Below, one piece after another: positions 36,715 through 44,728 of a stretch of DNA of 64,000 nt. This stretch comes from Heyndrickxia sporothermodurans (lineage in GTDB: Bacteria > Bacillota > Bacilli > Bacillales > Bacillaceae_C). Both the position numbers and the translations under genes were made by a program. Position 1 is the first letter of the stretch, and every line of letters starts with the position of its first letter. The notes under the pieces were generated by a model. It was not told where the DNA came from, did no database searches, and worked only from the letters and a program-made list of their open reading frames with translations. The stretch spans positions 1 to 64,000 of the forward strand of contig BORH01000010.1 of assembly GCA_018333075.1 (NCBI GenBank). Direction: 5' to 3'.

Positions 36715-36787
36715 ATGCTTGTTTGAGCTATTAAAATTAAATAACTTTATTGTCATTTTGCATCATTACATTGGTTATATCAGATTG

Positions 36788-37432
36788 TTAACATCTTTGT
36801 TTATGTAGCGATTTTCAATCTTAAAAACTATGAAAATACTGCAATTTTACGTGCGATAGATTCTGTTAAACGAGTTGCTACTTTTGGAACAGCCCATTTA
36901 ATAATTGGTGTTAACACCGCACCTGATAATCCGCCTGCATGGACTTCCACCCTACAAGTCATTGTTGTTTTACCATTAACATCTTCTACAGTATATTGAC
37001 CGCTTCCTGTAAAATTATCTGATAAACCTTTTAGTTCAAACTTAATATTTGAAGGTTCATTCCATTCGGTAATATCTACCTGTGCTTGTATTGTTTTTTT
37101 AATACCTTTCACACTACCTTCAAATGTCCAAATAGATTGCTTGTCATTTATGATTTCATGTTCTTTATAGGCTGGTACTATCATTGCCCATTTTTCAAGA
37201 TCACTAACATAATCCCAAACTGCTTGTACATCTACTGGAATTTCTACTGTATGTGTTCCCGTTGCCATTATGATTCCCACTTTCACTACGTATAATTGTA
37301 ATAATATATTTCTATAAAATATATTATTACATAAAAGACATAAACTTACATCTCTAATTACACATAGCTTTCCCTTCTTCTAATAATCTATTTATTTGAA
37401 GAACTGAAATTTACCAATCCTCCACAATCTGG
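36788..37432. repeat. ~645-bp duplicated gene module (partner 44729-45374)
   Basis: From CATCTTTGTTTATGTAGCGA through the SRPBCC gene to CCTCCACAATCTGG the two copies are nearly identical, in the same orientation; similarity stops abruptly at both edges. A palindromic repeat arm lies beside an edge in each copy. One gene with its promoter and 3' region moved as a unit. Confidence 0.85.
36828..37268 (-). CDS. SRPBCC/CoxG-like protein, copy 1
   Basis: 146 residues from ATG at 37268; a GTG six codons earlier lies in the weak RBS region. START-like fold: HTVEIPVDVQAVWDYVSDLE, VKGIKKTIQAQVDITEW, GSGQYTVEDVNGKTTMTCRV and a C-terminal amphipathic helix VATRLTESIARKIAVFS. Such proteins bind hydrophobic ligands; CoxG forms attach to membranes through the C-terminal helix. 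Function here unknown. Differs from copy 2 (44771-45211) by only a few residues. Confidence 0.85.
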   Translation of the reverse strand: MATGTHTVEIPVDVQAVWDYVSDLEKWAMIVPAYKEHEIINDKQSIWTFEGSVKGIKKTIQAQVDITEWNEPSNIKFELKGLSDNFTGSGQYTVEDVNGKTTMTCRVEVHAGGLSGAVLTPIIKWAVPKVATRLTESIARKIAVFS

Positions 37433-37493
37433 CCCTAAAATGAAAAATGAGCGCTAATCCTTGTTCCAGGATAGCGCCCGATAGTTGAATAAC
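37431..37493. repeat. composite 3'-end repeat (partner 44667-44728)
   Basis: GGCCCTAAAATGAAAAATGA, then hairpin GCGC-taATCCT-tgttcc-AGGATa-GCGCCC, then the arm ATAGTTGAATAAC. Matches 44667-44728 in plan and mostly in sequence. An ACACTTTATTATTTTT unit follows. Confidence 0.7.
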
Positions 37494-37514
37494 AATGAGT
37501 TAAATAACACTTTA

Positions 37515-37706
37515 TTATTTTTCACTAGTTTTACTTTGCCAAATTAAAAGCCTAATAACTTCGCCTAATATATACCCTAGTATTGTTACAACAAAAATAA
37601 TCAAAAAATTTATAGGTATATTGGTAAGAAAAATAATTACCCATCCAACAAATATTACCAAAAGTCCCCATACATCATTTTTAAGCCTCTTTAACAATAC
37701 TGTCAT
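37515..37706 (-). CDS. small two-helix membrane protein (63 aa)
   Basis: Charged N-terminus (MTVLLKRLKNDVW) and two hydrophobic helices (LLVIFVGWVIIFLTNIPI and FLIIFVVTILGYILGEVIR) with a basic end. No family recognised. Stands alone between two palindromic-repeat copies, like the other small modules here. Confidence 0.5.
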   Translation of the reverse strand: MTVLLKRLKNDVWGLLVIFVGWVIIFLTNIPINFLIIFVVTILGYILGEVIRLLIWQSKTSEK

Positions 37707-37769
37707 CCTTATTCACCCCAAATTCAAACTATATTTACTTAGTATTCAATTTGGTTAAGGTTAATTCCG

Positions 37770-37800
37770 CTTAAACTAAAGCACCCGTTTGTTCAATAAG
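37770..37800. repeat. palindromic repeat family copy
   Basis: TTAAACTAAAGCACCCGT then TTGTTCAATAAG; followed by TTAAACAACTTTATTATT, the companion unit. It lies at the 3' side of the alpha/beta hydrolase gene. Confidence 0.7.
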
Positions 37801-37841
37801 AATTAAACAACTTTATTATTTTTTAAAGTACTTTAAAGTTA

Positions 37842-38702
37842 CTAAGCACTTAAGAAATCAACGATCAATTTCTTTTCACGCTCTGACATCATATGCATGT
37901 GTCCGCACCCTTTTAGCATATGAGCCGTGTTATTTGGTATGATTCTTTTTGCTCTTGGTAATACTTTTTTCGATGGAAATAAGCAGTCTTTTTCTCCTGC
38001 CATAATAAGTGTCGGTGCTTTACACTGTTGCATTAATTTTTCACTCACATTGGATGGCATCCCTACTTTTGTTTTTACATGATCAAAACTATCTTTCACC
38101 ATATCCAAAGTATCTTTATCAAGAATTTCTTCTTTAATAGCCATAAATAAAGCTGTTTCTTTTACATATTTTTCTTTCTTTGTTAGTTTATATTTGAGTA
38201 GTGGTATCATCATTTTCACAGTACTGATTGGAAAGGCATTGTTAATACCTGATGGCACAATTAATACGGATTTTTTTACTTTTTCCGGTGCGATACACAT
38301 CAGTTTTGCCAAAACTCCCCCTCCAAAAGAAACCCCAAAACATGCTACTTTATCAAATCCAAGCCCTGAAATAACATCACTTGCCCACTTTCCATAATCA
38401 TAATTGCTATGAGAGAGATTAACCTCATCACTTTTTCCAGGGTGCCCAATAATATCAACCCCATAGATGTGAAAATCCTTAAGCAGGAATCTGTACATTA
38501 GTAAATTATAGGCAGTCGTACTATTCCCACCATGAAATACTAACAATGGTTCTCCCGATAGATTGCCAGTTTCAATGATATGTGTTCTTCCAAAACGAGT
38601 ATGAACGTAAACATCCTTACATGAATAATCCAATTTCTTCAATTGAGCATCATAAAGCTTTAGTGACATTTCTCTTCCAGATTGTGTTTTGTATATACTC
38701 AT
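37842..38702 (-). CDS. alpha/beta-fold hydrolase
   Basis: 286 residues from ATG at 38702 (GAGAGGA upstream); an upstream ATG has poor spacing. Oxyanion-hole FHGGNST, nucleophile elbow FGVSFGGG (Ser ~110), acid in AGEKDCLFP and catalytic His in GCGHMHMM. Soluble esterase/lipase-like enzyme with unknown substrate. Monocistronic; upstream of the divergent tetR-MFS pair. Confidence 0.88.
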   Translation of the reverse strand: MSIYKTQSGREMSLKLYDAQLKKLDYSCKDVYVHTRFGRTHIIETGNLSGEPLLVFHGGNSTTAYNLLMYRFLLKDFHIYGVDIIGHPGKSDEVNLSHSNYDYGKWASDVISGLGFDKVACFGVSFGGGVLAKLMCIAPEKVKKSVLIVPSGINNAFPISTVKMMIPLLKYKLTKKEKYVKETALFMAIKEEILDKDTLDMVKDSFDHVKTKVGMPSNVSEKLMQQCKAPTLIMAGEKDCLFPSKKVLPRAKRIIPNNTAHMLKGCGHMHMMSEREKKLIVDFLSA

Positions 38703-38977
38703 ATAGTCCTCTCTTATATTCATCCTTTAATTTTGCTATTAACAAATAATTCTATATATATTAGAAGGAATCCTTCTTCAAGTAACCTACCACTTTACTT
38801 TAAGTATATTTTTTCACATTCTCTTCAATATCGCTCTACATTCTGGCATTAAAAAATAAAAAAGACGCGTTACTAAATAAACGTACCCTTTAACAGAGAC
38901 TTGATTTCAAAATAATTTTTCTGGACTTATCGTTCCGGAATCTTTATACTAAATTATATGAATGGGGGTGTTGTAAA

Positions 38978-39553
38978 TTGGGTAGAAGTATTAATTTTAA
39001 TAAAGAACATGCTTTGAATAAAGCTATGTATTTATTCTGGGAAAAAGGTTATGACGCTACATATATCTCAGATCTTATTGATACGATGGGAATAAGTCGA
39101 TCTACTCTCTACGATAGTTTTGGAGATAAGGATGAACTATTTAAACAGGTTTTAGAACATTATAAAAACTATGGCTTTCGAAAGAGAAATTTACTTTTTA
39201 GTGGTATAAGCACTAAAGTATCTCTTAAATCCTTTTTTTATCAACATATTGAAGAATGCTATTCAAATGACATTCCCAAAAGTTGTATTATAACTAATTC
39301 TTCACTACTTATTGGACATATTGATCCTTCCATAGAAGAAATACTTCTAAATGATTTTAATGAACTTGAAAATGTATTTAAGCAAGTCATTGAAGAAGGA
39401 AAAAAGAAAGGAGAAATTTCACAAGAGGCTAACTCTGAATTAGTTGCATATTCTTTATTAAGTTTAAATCACAGCATTAATTTAATGTCCAAATATAAAA
39501 AAGAGAAAAATCTAGCCTATAATCTAGTGGATAAGACTATTGTAGACCTATAG
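38978..39553 (+). CDS. TetR-family repressor of the adjacent MFS gene
   Basis: 191 residues from TTG with GGGGGTG upstream. N-terminal HTH (KAMYLFWEKGYDATYISDLI, MGISRSTLYDSFGDKDELFK), C-terminal ligand domain with CIITNSSLL as in TetR_C-type regulators of transporters. The site TTTCGGAACG-aac-ATTCCGAAA in the tetR-MFS gap and a related CGTTCCGGAA near its own promoter fit auto- and neighbour repression. Confidence 0.9.
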   Translation: MGRSINFNKEHALNKAMYLFWEKGYDATYISDLIDTMGISRSTLYDSFGDKDELFKQVLEHYKNYGFRKRNLLFSGISTKVSLKSFFYQHIEECYSNDIPKSCIITNSSLLIGHIDPSIEEILLNDFNELENVFKQVIEEGKKKGEISQEANSELVAYSLLSLNHSINLMSKYKKEKNLAYNLVDKTIVDL

Positions 39554-39570
39554 TCTTTCTTTTTTAAGTA

Positions 39571-39592
39571 TTTCGGAACGAACATTCCGAAA
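39571..39592. promoter_or_regulatory. probable TetR operator before the MFS gene
   Basis: TTTCGGAA-cgaaca-TTCCGAAA, an 8-bp-arm palindrome between tetR and the transporter. A related half (CGTTCCGGAA, about 38931-38940) lies at the tetR promoter. Confidence 0.65.
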
Positions 39593-39623
39593 ACAATTAG
39601 AATAAACAAAAGGAATGATAAAG

Positions 39624-40835
39624 GTGACTAAAAAGACAAATTTTCTAATATTTATTTTGGCACTTAGTTGTGGTTCACTTGCCGCAAATATTTATTATGC
39701 ACAACCAATTGTACAATTCATTGCAAAGGATTTGAACATCTCTTCTGATTTATCTGGATTGCTTACTACCCTGACACAAATTGGATATGGATTGGGCTTA
39801 TTTTTTATCGTACCAATGGCTGATATATTTAAAAGTAAGAAAATAATAGGAATTCTTATCGGGCTTACTACTATTTCATTAATCGGTACGCTAATTTCGA
39901 CAAATGGAATTGTTTTTTTAATATTCACAACCATAATTGGCATTGGAGCCTGTGCAGCTCAAATGTTAGTTCCACTAACAATGAGGATTGTGCCCATTGA
40001 AGAGACAGGTAAATATGTGGGTAAAGTGATGAGTGGTTTATTGATTGGGATTATGGTTGCTCGCCCATTATCTATTGGAATATCTGATTGGTTCGGCTGG
40101 AGAATGGTATTTCTTTTTTCATTAATAACACTAGTTGTCATATTACTGTTAATTATAAAATTTTTGCCCAACTATGAAGTAGTATCGACTAGTAATATGT
40201 TATATCCAAATTTAATAGCTTCTATGGTGAAGCTACTAATAAATACATCTCCTTTACAACAAAGAGCATTTTATCATGCATGTTTATTTGCAACATTTAG
40301 TCTTTATTGGACAGTTATCCCAATTTTATTAAGGTCTGAGCCATTACATTTTTCAAATAATGAAATTGCATTATTTGGCTTTGTTGCGATAGCTGGAGCT
40401 TTATTAACTCCTACTATTGGTAAAATAGCAGATAAAGGTTATATTTTTACAATGACTAATGTATCAATAGCGCTCGTACTATTATCTATTGTACTATTAT
40501 TTTTTGTTCAAAATCATTCACTATTTAGTGTAATTTTAATCCTTATCTCAGGCATTAGCATTGATATTGGTGTATCAGGAAATTTATTATTAGGTCAAAA
40601 AGTTATCTTTGGTTTGAATCCCGAGATAAGAAACAGACTTAATGGATTATATATGACTATTTTCTTTATGGGAGGAGCCTTTGGTTCATGGATTGGAAGT
40701 TATACTTACTATAAATTTAATAGTGAAATAACTTTGCTCATTGGAACAGCATTGCCTTTAATCGCCTTATTAGTTCATTTTATAAAGAATAATACAAAAA
40801 ATTGTTCAAAAACCAAAAGTAATTACATGTCCTAA
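39624..40835 (+). CDS. MFS transporter (drug efflux type)
   Basis: 403 residues from GTG at 39624, about 10 nt after AAAAGGA; the ATG at 39615 is too close to that site. About 12 membrane helices with GSLAANIYYAQPIVQFIAKD (as in YwfA/YgaY-like carriers), the loop ADIFKSKKIIG and VPLTMRIVPIEETGKYVGKV. Proton-driven exporter, substrate unknown, next to its TetR regulator; the regulator's inducer is probably the exported compound. Confidence 0.88.
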   Translation: MTKKTNFLIFILALSCGSLAANIYYAQPIVQFIAKDLNISSDLSGLLTTLTQIGYGLGLFFIVPMADIFKSKKIIGILIGLTTISLIGTLISTNGIVFLIFTTIIGIGACAAQMLVPLTMRIVPIEETGKYVGKVMSGLLIGIMVARPLSIGISDWFGWRMVFLFSLITLVVILLLIIKFLPNYEVVSTSNMLYPNLIASMVKLLINTSPLQQRAFYHACLFATFSLYWTVIPILLRSEPLHFSNNEIALFGFVAIAGALLTPTIGKIADKGYIFTMTNVSIALVLLSIVLLFFVQNHSLFSVILILISGISIDIGVSGNLLLGQKVIFGLNPEIRNRLNGLYMTIFFMGGAFGSWIGSYTYYKFNSEITLLIGTALPLIALLVHFIKNNTKNCSKTKSNYMS

Positions 40836-40846
40836 CTATCAATGTC

Positions 40847-40880
40847 CTCCAAAAATTAGAGTCAAAATCTAATTTTTGGG
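40847..40880 (+). terminator. terminator of the MFS gene
   Basis: CCAAAAATTAGA-gtcaaaa-TCTAATTTTTGG hairpin 13 bp after the stop codon. From here to 41204 only repeats are seen: GGGGTACCGTCAGGAAAAT (41021) and the partner of the 33217 repeat (41045-41159). Confidence 0.65.
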
Positions 40881-41044
40881 GTAGTATTACATTCCCATCA
40901 ACTTAAGGAATTAATTGTTCCCTAAGACGAAAAAAATAAGCCTAACCCCTATAAATAAATGTTAAAAGGTAAAATTTTAGTTATGGGGATGTCTCAAATT
41001 ATTATCTTGATAGGCATGGGGTACCGTCAGGAAAATAAAATTTT

Positions 41045-41159
41045 GCAACGTTAAGAAAATTCCGGATTAAAAAGCCCAACTTCTCTGCAAATTAAAATAG
41101 AGAAATGTGCTTTCCTGTTACTTCATAAAAGCGCCCGTTAGCCATCCATAAAGCATAAC
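41045..41159. repeat. intergenic repeat (partner of 33217-33324)
   Basis: Shares AACGTTAA, AAAAAGCCCAACTTCTCTGC, AAATTAAAATAGAGAAAT, GTTACTTCA and AAGCGC with the partner. Here it ends in GCGCCCGTTAGCCATCC. It lies just past the 3' end of the GNAT gene. Confidence 0.7.
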
Positions 41160-41204
41160 TTCACCACAAAAAATGAAAGTCTGACTTCGTTCTTTCATGG
41201 TAGC

Positions 41205-41768
41205 TCAATAAGCATTTTTTTCTCTGTTTATCCAATTTTCTCTTGTTAATTTCATATTGATAGAGTTAATCCATTTTCCTTCAAATTCTAAATCGTTTTC
41301 ATCAATACTATATATTACAAAACCAACCTTTTCATAAACATATTTGGCTCTTGGGTTGAAGTCAAAAACACTTAAAGTTAGTTGGTTGAGTGAAGTGTTT
41401 TTAAATACATAATCAATTACGAGTTTAGTTGCTTCCGTTCCTAATCCTTGATTCCTTCCCTTTGGACCAATAAGTATCCTAAAATTCATACTATGACTTT
41501 TTTTATCGTATAAATTGACCACTACCTCTCCCACTAAGATGCCCTGCGATTGGTCAACAATAGCAAGATCCAGACGATCAGTTTGTTCATTTCTTGTATT
41601 ATACCATTTGAGAATTAATTCCCTATCAAAATCCGAACTGCTTCCTGTCAGTTTTAATACTTCGGGATCCTTTAAGCATTCCTCTATAAAAGGAAAATCC
41701 TCATCATTAAAAGGTCTGAGAACAACTCTCTCCCCTTCTATTATTGGTTTATGACCTAGATACACCAT
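41205..41768 (-). CDS. GNAT-family N-acetyltransferase (RimJ/RimL-like)
   Basis: 187 residues from ATG at 41768, spaced from GGAG better than the GTG three codons earlier. RimJ-type layout: GERVVLRPFNDEDFPFIEE, acetyl-CoA loop GPKGRNQGLGTEATKL, LSVFDFNPRAKYVYEKVGF. Transfers acetyl from acetyl-CoA to an amine of a protein, antibiotic or metabolite; target unknown. Confidence 0.88.
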   Translation of the reverse strand: MVYLGHKPIIEGERVVLRPFNDEDFPFIEECLKDPEVLKLTGSSSDFDRELILKWYNTRNEQTDRLDLAIVDQSQGILVGEVVVNLYDKKSHSMNFRILIGPKGRNQGLGTEATKLVIDYVFKNTSLNQLTLSVFDFNPRAKYVYEKVGFVIYSIDENDLEFEGKWINSINMKLTRENWINREKNAY

Positions 41769-41853
41769 TTCACTCACACTCCATTAATTCAATTTAACAA
41801 TTACCCACATTTGTCTATTCTTAACTAACCTTCCCTTTAGTTCCATAAGAAAA

Positions 41854-41880
41854 AGCGTTCACTTGTATTGAAGAAACGCT
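41854..41880 (-). terminator. terminator of the VOC gene
   Basis: AAGCGTTTC...GAACGCTT stem followed by TTTTT on the minus strand, ~20 bp after the VOC stop. Confidence 0.7.
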
Positions 41881-41900
41881 TGTCAGTTAACTGTTTGTAT

Positions 41901-42281
41901 TCAGCTGAAACAAGTACAAACCATAATGATATTGCCATCCGGATCTCTTATAGAGAACTCTGCCAAATCTGGATGTTCAATAATATCAGTTACAATCTCA
42001 GCACCCATTTCAGTAACATGTTTAAAAGCTTTGTTAATGTCTGAAGAACTCAGGTTGAAAAGTAGTTGATTCGATGGAATTAATTTATAATCTTCCTCAA
42101 AACAATGGTTATCAAGGGTTATCACAGGACCGTTTCTCATATTCAAAGTATAGATAGGGCCAGTATATACCCCCTTTTTTACTTCCAATCCAAGTAGTTC
42201 ACTGTACCATTTTATAGAACGTTCTAAATCAGATACATGAATAAAGATAGTATCAATTCTATTTTCTATTGGCTTAAACAA
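41901..42281 (-). CDS. VOC-family protein
   Basis: 126 residues from TTG at 42281, 5 nt after GGAGGTG; the upstream ATG lies before this site. Two-module VOC fold: IDTIFIHVSDLERSIKWYSE, LLGLEVKK, and the C-terminal EFSIRDPDGNIIMVC with the metal-binding Glu replaced or shifted. Probably a small-molecule-binding or resistance protein; unrelated in detail to the VOC at 34830. Confidence 0.85.
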   Translation of the reverse strand: MFKPIENRIDTIFIHVSDLERSIKWYSELLGLEVKKGVYTGPIYTLNMRNGPVITLDNHCFEEDYKLIPSNQLLFNLSSSDINKAFKHVTEMGAEIVTDIIEHPDLAEFSIRDPDGNIIMVCTCFS

Positions 42282-42299
42282 AAGTGCACCTCCAAACAT

Positions 42300-42718
42300 T
42301 GATACCTTTTATTTCGACACAACAATTTAAATATCCTGCACAAAGTAAATGCCTTGACATATACTTTTTCTTTTCTCCTTATTCTTCACTGTTAATTACT
42401 TTGTCAAAATTCCTTGGACTAATATCTATTAAATAAATATACCAAGATTAGCTCGTCTGACTTTATTGTGAAGGTATTTTTACTATGGCCAATGATATAT
42501 TTAATCTAAAATCTATAAATACTAATATACTCGTCCAAACAGATTAATAATTTTCACATAGTTTATATTAGCCGTATCCTCCATCGGCGTCATAAAGAGC
42601 ACCTCCAACAAAGCGTATGTCTAAGTGCATACGCTTTTGCTCATAGGGTTCAAATCTATTAGACAAACATGGATTTTCTATTTTTTATACGTTTGTCCAC
42701 TCCATAAATTAGGATTTA
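42300..42718. other. noncoding stretch with a terminator hairpin
   Basis: GCGTATG-tctaagtg-CATACGC followed by TTTT at 42613-42638. On the minus strand near 42576-42600, GGAGGTG and a frame ending DADGGYG resemble the end of another YjcZ-type peptide but cannot be completed. Otherwise AT-rich and empty. Confidence 0.4.
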
Positions 42719-42727
42719 CATAATGTA
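42699..42727 (+). promoter_or_regulatory. possible sigma-K promoter for the YjcZ-type genes
   Basis: CATAATGTA at 42719-42727 matches the sigma-K -10 consensus CATANNNTA, with AC 18 bp upstream (usual 16-17). It lies ~50 bp before the first small gene. Weak evidence by itself. Confidence 0.35.
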
Positions 42728-42777
42728 ATAGTGGATAGATTATAGTATCCAGTTTATGAGCAAGAGGAGGTGGTAAT

Positions 42778-42870
42778 ATGGGAGGCACAGGAATGGGTTT
42801 TGCTTTGATTGTAGTATTGTTTATTTTGCTTATTATTGTAGGAACTTCTTTTATGGGAGGCGGCTATTAA
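42778..42870 (+). CDS. YjcZ-family small sporulation-associated protein (30 aa)
   Basis: ATG after AGGAGG. Sequence: MGGTGMGFALIVVLF then [15 protein letters not shown]. Gly-rich ends around one hydrophobic helix ([11 protein letters not shown]), the mark of YjcZ/YczN-type peptides found in bacilli and linked to spores. Too short for most gene finders. Confidence 0.82.
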   Translation: MGGTGMGFALIVVLFILLIIVGTSFMGGGY

Positions 42871-42947
42871 TTCATTCTGTTTGATTAATAAAAACCCTTC
42901 ATATGTAAGAACGAACACTAAATCATTATATGGAGGTGAATGTATAT

Positions 42948-43070
42948 ATGTGGTGTGGATCAGGCGGTTATAGTTATGGAGGAACATCATATGGTGGTGG
43001 TAGTTCCTTCGTATTAATCGTTGTATTGTTTATTTTGCTTATTATTGTAGGAACCTCTTTTTGGTCATAA
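42948..43070 (+). CDS. YjcZ-family small sporulation-associated protein, second copy (40 aa)
   Basis: ATG after GGAGGTG. Gly/Tyr-rich start ([20 protein letters not shown]) then [20 protein letters not shown], sharing the helix and its codons with the gene 78 bp upstream; a tandem duplication. Likely cotranscribed. Confidence 0.82.
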   Translation: MWCGSGGYSYGGTSYGGGSSFVLIVVLFILLIIVGTSFWS

Positions 43071-43143
43071 TGAGTGAACATCCCTCTTAAAGGAGAGATT
43101 CTTCTGTCCTTTTGTTTAACCCAAAAAGAAAGGAAGTGGAAAA

Positions 43144-43338
43144 ATGAATCCAATGATGAGATATCGAGGCGAACCGGTTGAAGTAAGAATGCGTGACGGA
43201 AGGATATATCGGGGAGTAATTGGTGGAGATCCACCTCAAGGAGGGTTCTTCTTGATATCAGGTTTCAGAAGAAGATTTGTGCCATTTGCAGCAGTTATTT
43301 TCGTCTTTTCGTTTCGCTTTAGAAGACGTATTTTTTAA
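43144..43338 (+). CDS. small basic hypothetical protein (64 aa)
   Basis: AAAGGAAGTGG precedes the ATG. MNPMMRYRGEPVEVRMRDGR then IYRGVIGGDPPQGGFFLI resembles the LSm/SH3-like small beta barrel; the C-terminus is Arg/Phe-rich (FRRRFVPFAAVIFVFSFRFR). Follows the two YjcZ-type genes and is ended by a terminator, so the three may form a sporulation operon. Function unknown. Confidence 0.6.
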   Translation: MNPMMRYRGEPVEVRMRDGRIYRGVIGGDPPQGGFFLISGFRRRFVPFAAVIFVFSFRFRRRIF

Positions 43339-43348
43339 TTCAACCTCT

Positions 43349-43378
43349 TATAGCCCTACTCATTCGAGAGGGGCTATA
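43349..43378 (+). terminator. terminator of the small sporulation-gene cluster
   Basis: TATAGCCC-tactcattcgagag-GGGCTATA hairpin 11 bp after the stop. Confidence 0.65.
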
Positions 43379-43382
43379 TAGA

Positions 43383-43416
43383 CTTATTAAACTAAAGCAC
43401 CCTTTAGTTGAAGAAC
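43383..43416. repeat. palindromic repeat family copy
   Basis: CTTATTAAACTAAAG-caccc-TTTAGTTGAAGAAC; 3' side of the ParB-like gene. Confidence 0.7.
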
Positions 43417-43429
43417 TTTCATATCTCAA

Positions 43430-43894
43430 TTAACCCCTATCGCCAACAGATATTTTCCCCATTTTATTACAAATATATCGATGGTCTTCCTCAGAACTTG
43501 TCCAAAAAATAACTGGGGCATGCTTTATTTTCATTTGGCGCAATGCTTCATTACGGTGGCGTCCATCATTGATCTCATATTTACCGTTGGAATAATTAAC
43601 AATTAGGGGGGGCATATCCCACTCATCGTAAGCTTTCTTCATTTTATCAACCACATGAAAAAACCATGCTATATCATTCGCTTCAGTCAGATACGATGGA
43701 GCTCCTTCTTCAATTCCAAACTCTGATATATCCGTAATAATCGGACCAATATAGTATCTCTTCTCACGTAATAATCCATCTGCCAGTACAATATTAGGAT
43801 TATTTTCATCATTTCTTAAGAAAAATTGAATCCACTCTTCAATAGCGCCACGTTGCGCATACTCCATTGCACTTCTTGCACTCCCATATACCAT
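43430..43894 (-). CDS. ParB/Srx-type nuclease-domain-like protein
   Basis: 154 residues. A ParB N-terminal-like fold is suggested by DMPPLIVNYSNGKYEINDGR followed by HRNEALRQMKIKHAPVIFW, where DGRHRNEAL is the ParB box-2-type nucleotide-binding motif. Preceded by a helical N-terminus (YAQRGAIEEWIQFFLRND). Such stand-alone proteins are common in accessory DNA; role unknown. Short AAAGG upstream of the ATG. Confidence 0.7.
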   Translation of the reverse strand: MVYGSARSAMEYAQRGAIEEWIQFFLRNDENNPNIVLADGLLREKRYYIGPIITDISEFGIEEGAPSYLTEANDIAWFFHVVDKMKKAYDEWDMPPLIVNYSNGKYEINDGRHRNEALRQMKIKHAPVIFWTSSEEDHRYICNKMGKISVGDRG

Positions 43895-44080
43895 TTGAAT
43901 CTACCTTTCCCTTCTTCTATTAAACTGCTCTTATCTTGCATAACTTCCCAATTCAAGGTGAACTATCTAATTTCCTTTCTTCCTCCACAGAATGTCCCAA
44001 TTGTTGAAAAAGCAAATGACGATTGTTCAACTAAACTGCCCTATTACATCATCTATTTAGTTCAATAAGAAAAGTAATTT

Positions 44081-44524
44081 TTAAATGAGTCCTCTTCCAA
44101 TTAGATTAGCTGATATAGGTTTTAAGCCTAATTCTCTCGACCAAATTGATAATTGACCTATGTGATGGATTTCGTGAGCAATTACGTGCCGAATGACTTC
44201 ACCATAGGAAAATTCATCTAATTTAAGGTTTCCAATTTCGTTTGACCAGTTTTTTACATAATCTTTAACTTCAGGTCTACACTTCATGGATAATTCTCTT
44301 GTAGATTTTAGAGAAGAATAATCATTAAAATCATAATGAAATTCAGATTTTCCTTTTAATCCTCTAATCCAGGCTTGCTCTACATCAACAATATGAAATA
44401 GATTATGTAAAATACTACCTCTACCTCCAACTCGTGCACGTAGAAGTTCTTCTTCAGAAACATATGTACACCAATCAAACCAGTCATCTCTTACCTGCCA
44501 ATTATATTGAAATAAATTCAACAT
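44081..44524 (-). CDS. DinB-family protein
   Basis: 147 residues of the DinB four-helix bundle: LFQYNWQVRDDWFDWC, HNLFHIVDVEQAWI and VIRHVIAHEIHHIGQLSIW. The three metal-ligand His (HIVDVE; HEIHHIGQ) are present. DinB/YfiT proteins include bacillithiol-dependent transferases and enzymes of unknown substrate. Another, distinct DinB gene is at 46437. Confidence 0.88.
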   Translation of the reverse strand: MLNLFQYNWQVRDDWFDWCTYVSEEELLRARVGGRGSILHNLFHIVDVEQAWIRGLKGKSEFHYDFNDYSSLKSTRELSMKCRPEVKDYVKNWSNEIGNLKLDEFSYGEVIRHVIAHEIHHIGQLSIWSRELGLKPISANLIGRGLI

Positions 44525-44620
44525 ATAAAATAGTCACTCCATCCACAATTTTATTGTTTTTTGATTTTTCAATACCATTAGTTGGTTAGTTCTACATTCA
44601 ACAAGGTGTATATAAATTCC

Positions 44621-44654
44621 TTCTTCCACTAAACTGCCACTTTAGCTCAATAAG
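44621..44654. repeat. palindromic repeat family copy
   Basis: CTTCCACTAAA-ctgccac-TTTAGCTCAATAAG; close to the composite repeat 44667-44728. Confidence 0.6.
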
Positions 44655-44666
44655 CCTTAATAATTT

Positions 44667-44728
44667 GGCCCTTAAATAAAGAAAGAGCACAATTCTTGCT
44701 GCAGAATTGCGCCCCATAATGGAATAAC
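44667..44728. repeat. composite 3'-end repeat (partner 37431-37493)
   Basis: GGCCCTTAAATAAAGAAAGA, hairpin GC-acAATTCT-tgctgc-AGAATTgc-GC, then CCCCATAATGGAATAAC. Lies at the 3' end of SRPBCC copy 2. Confidence 0.7.

Noticed and set aside
42754-43234. Minus-strand frames opposite the YjcZ-type genes
   Set aside because: The plus-strand small genes have RBSs and the family pattern; the antisense frames have none.
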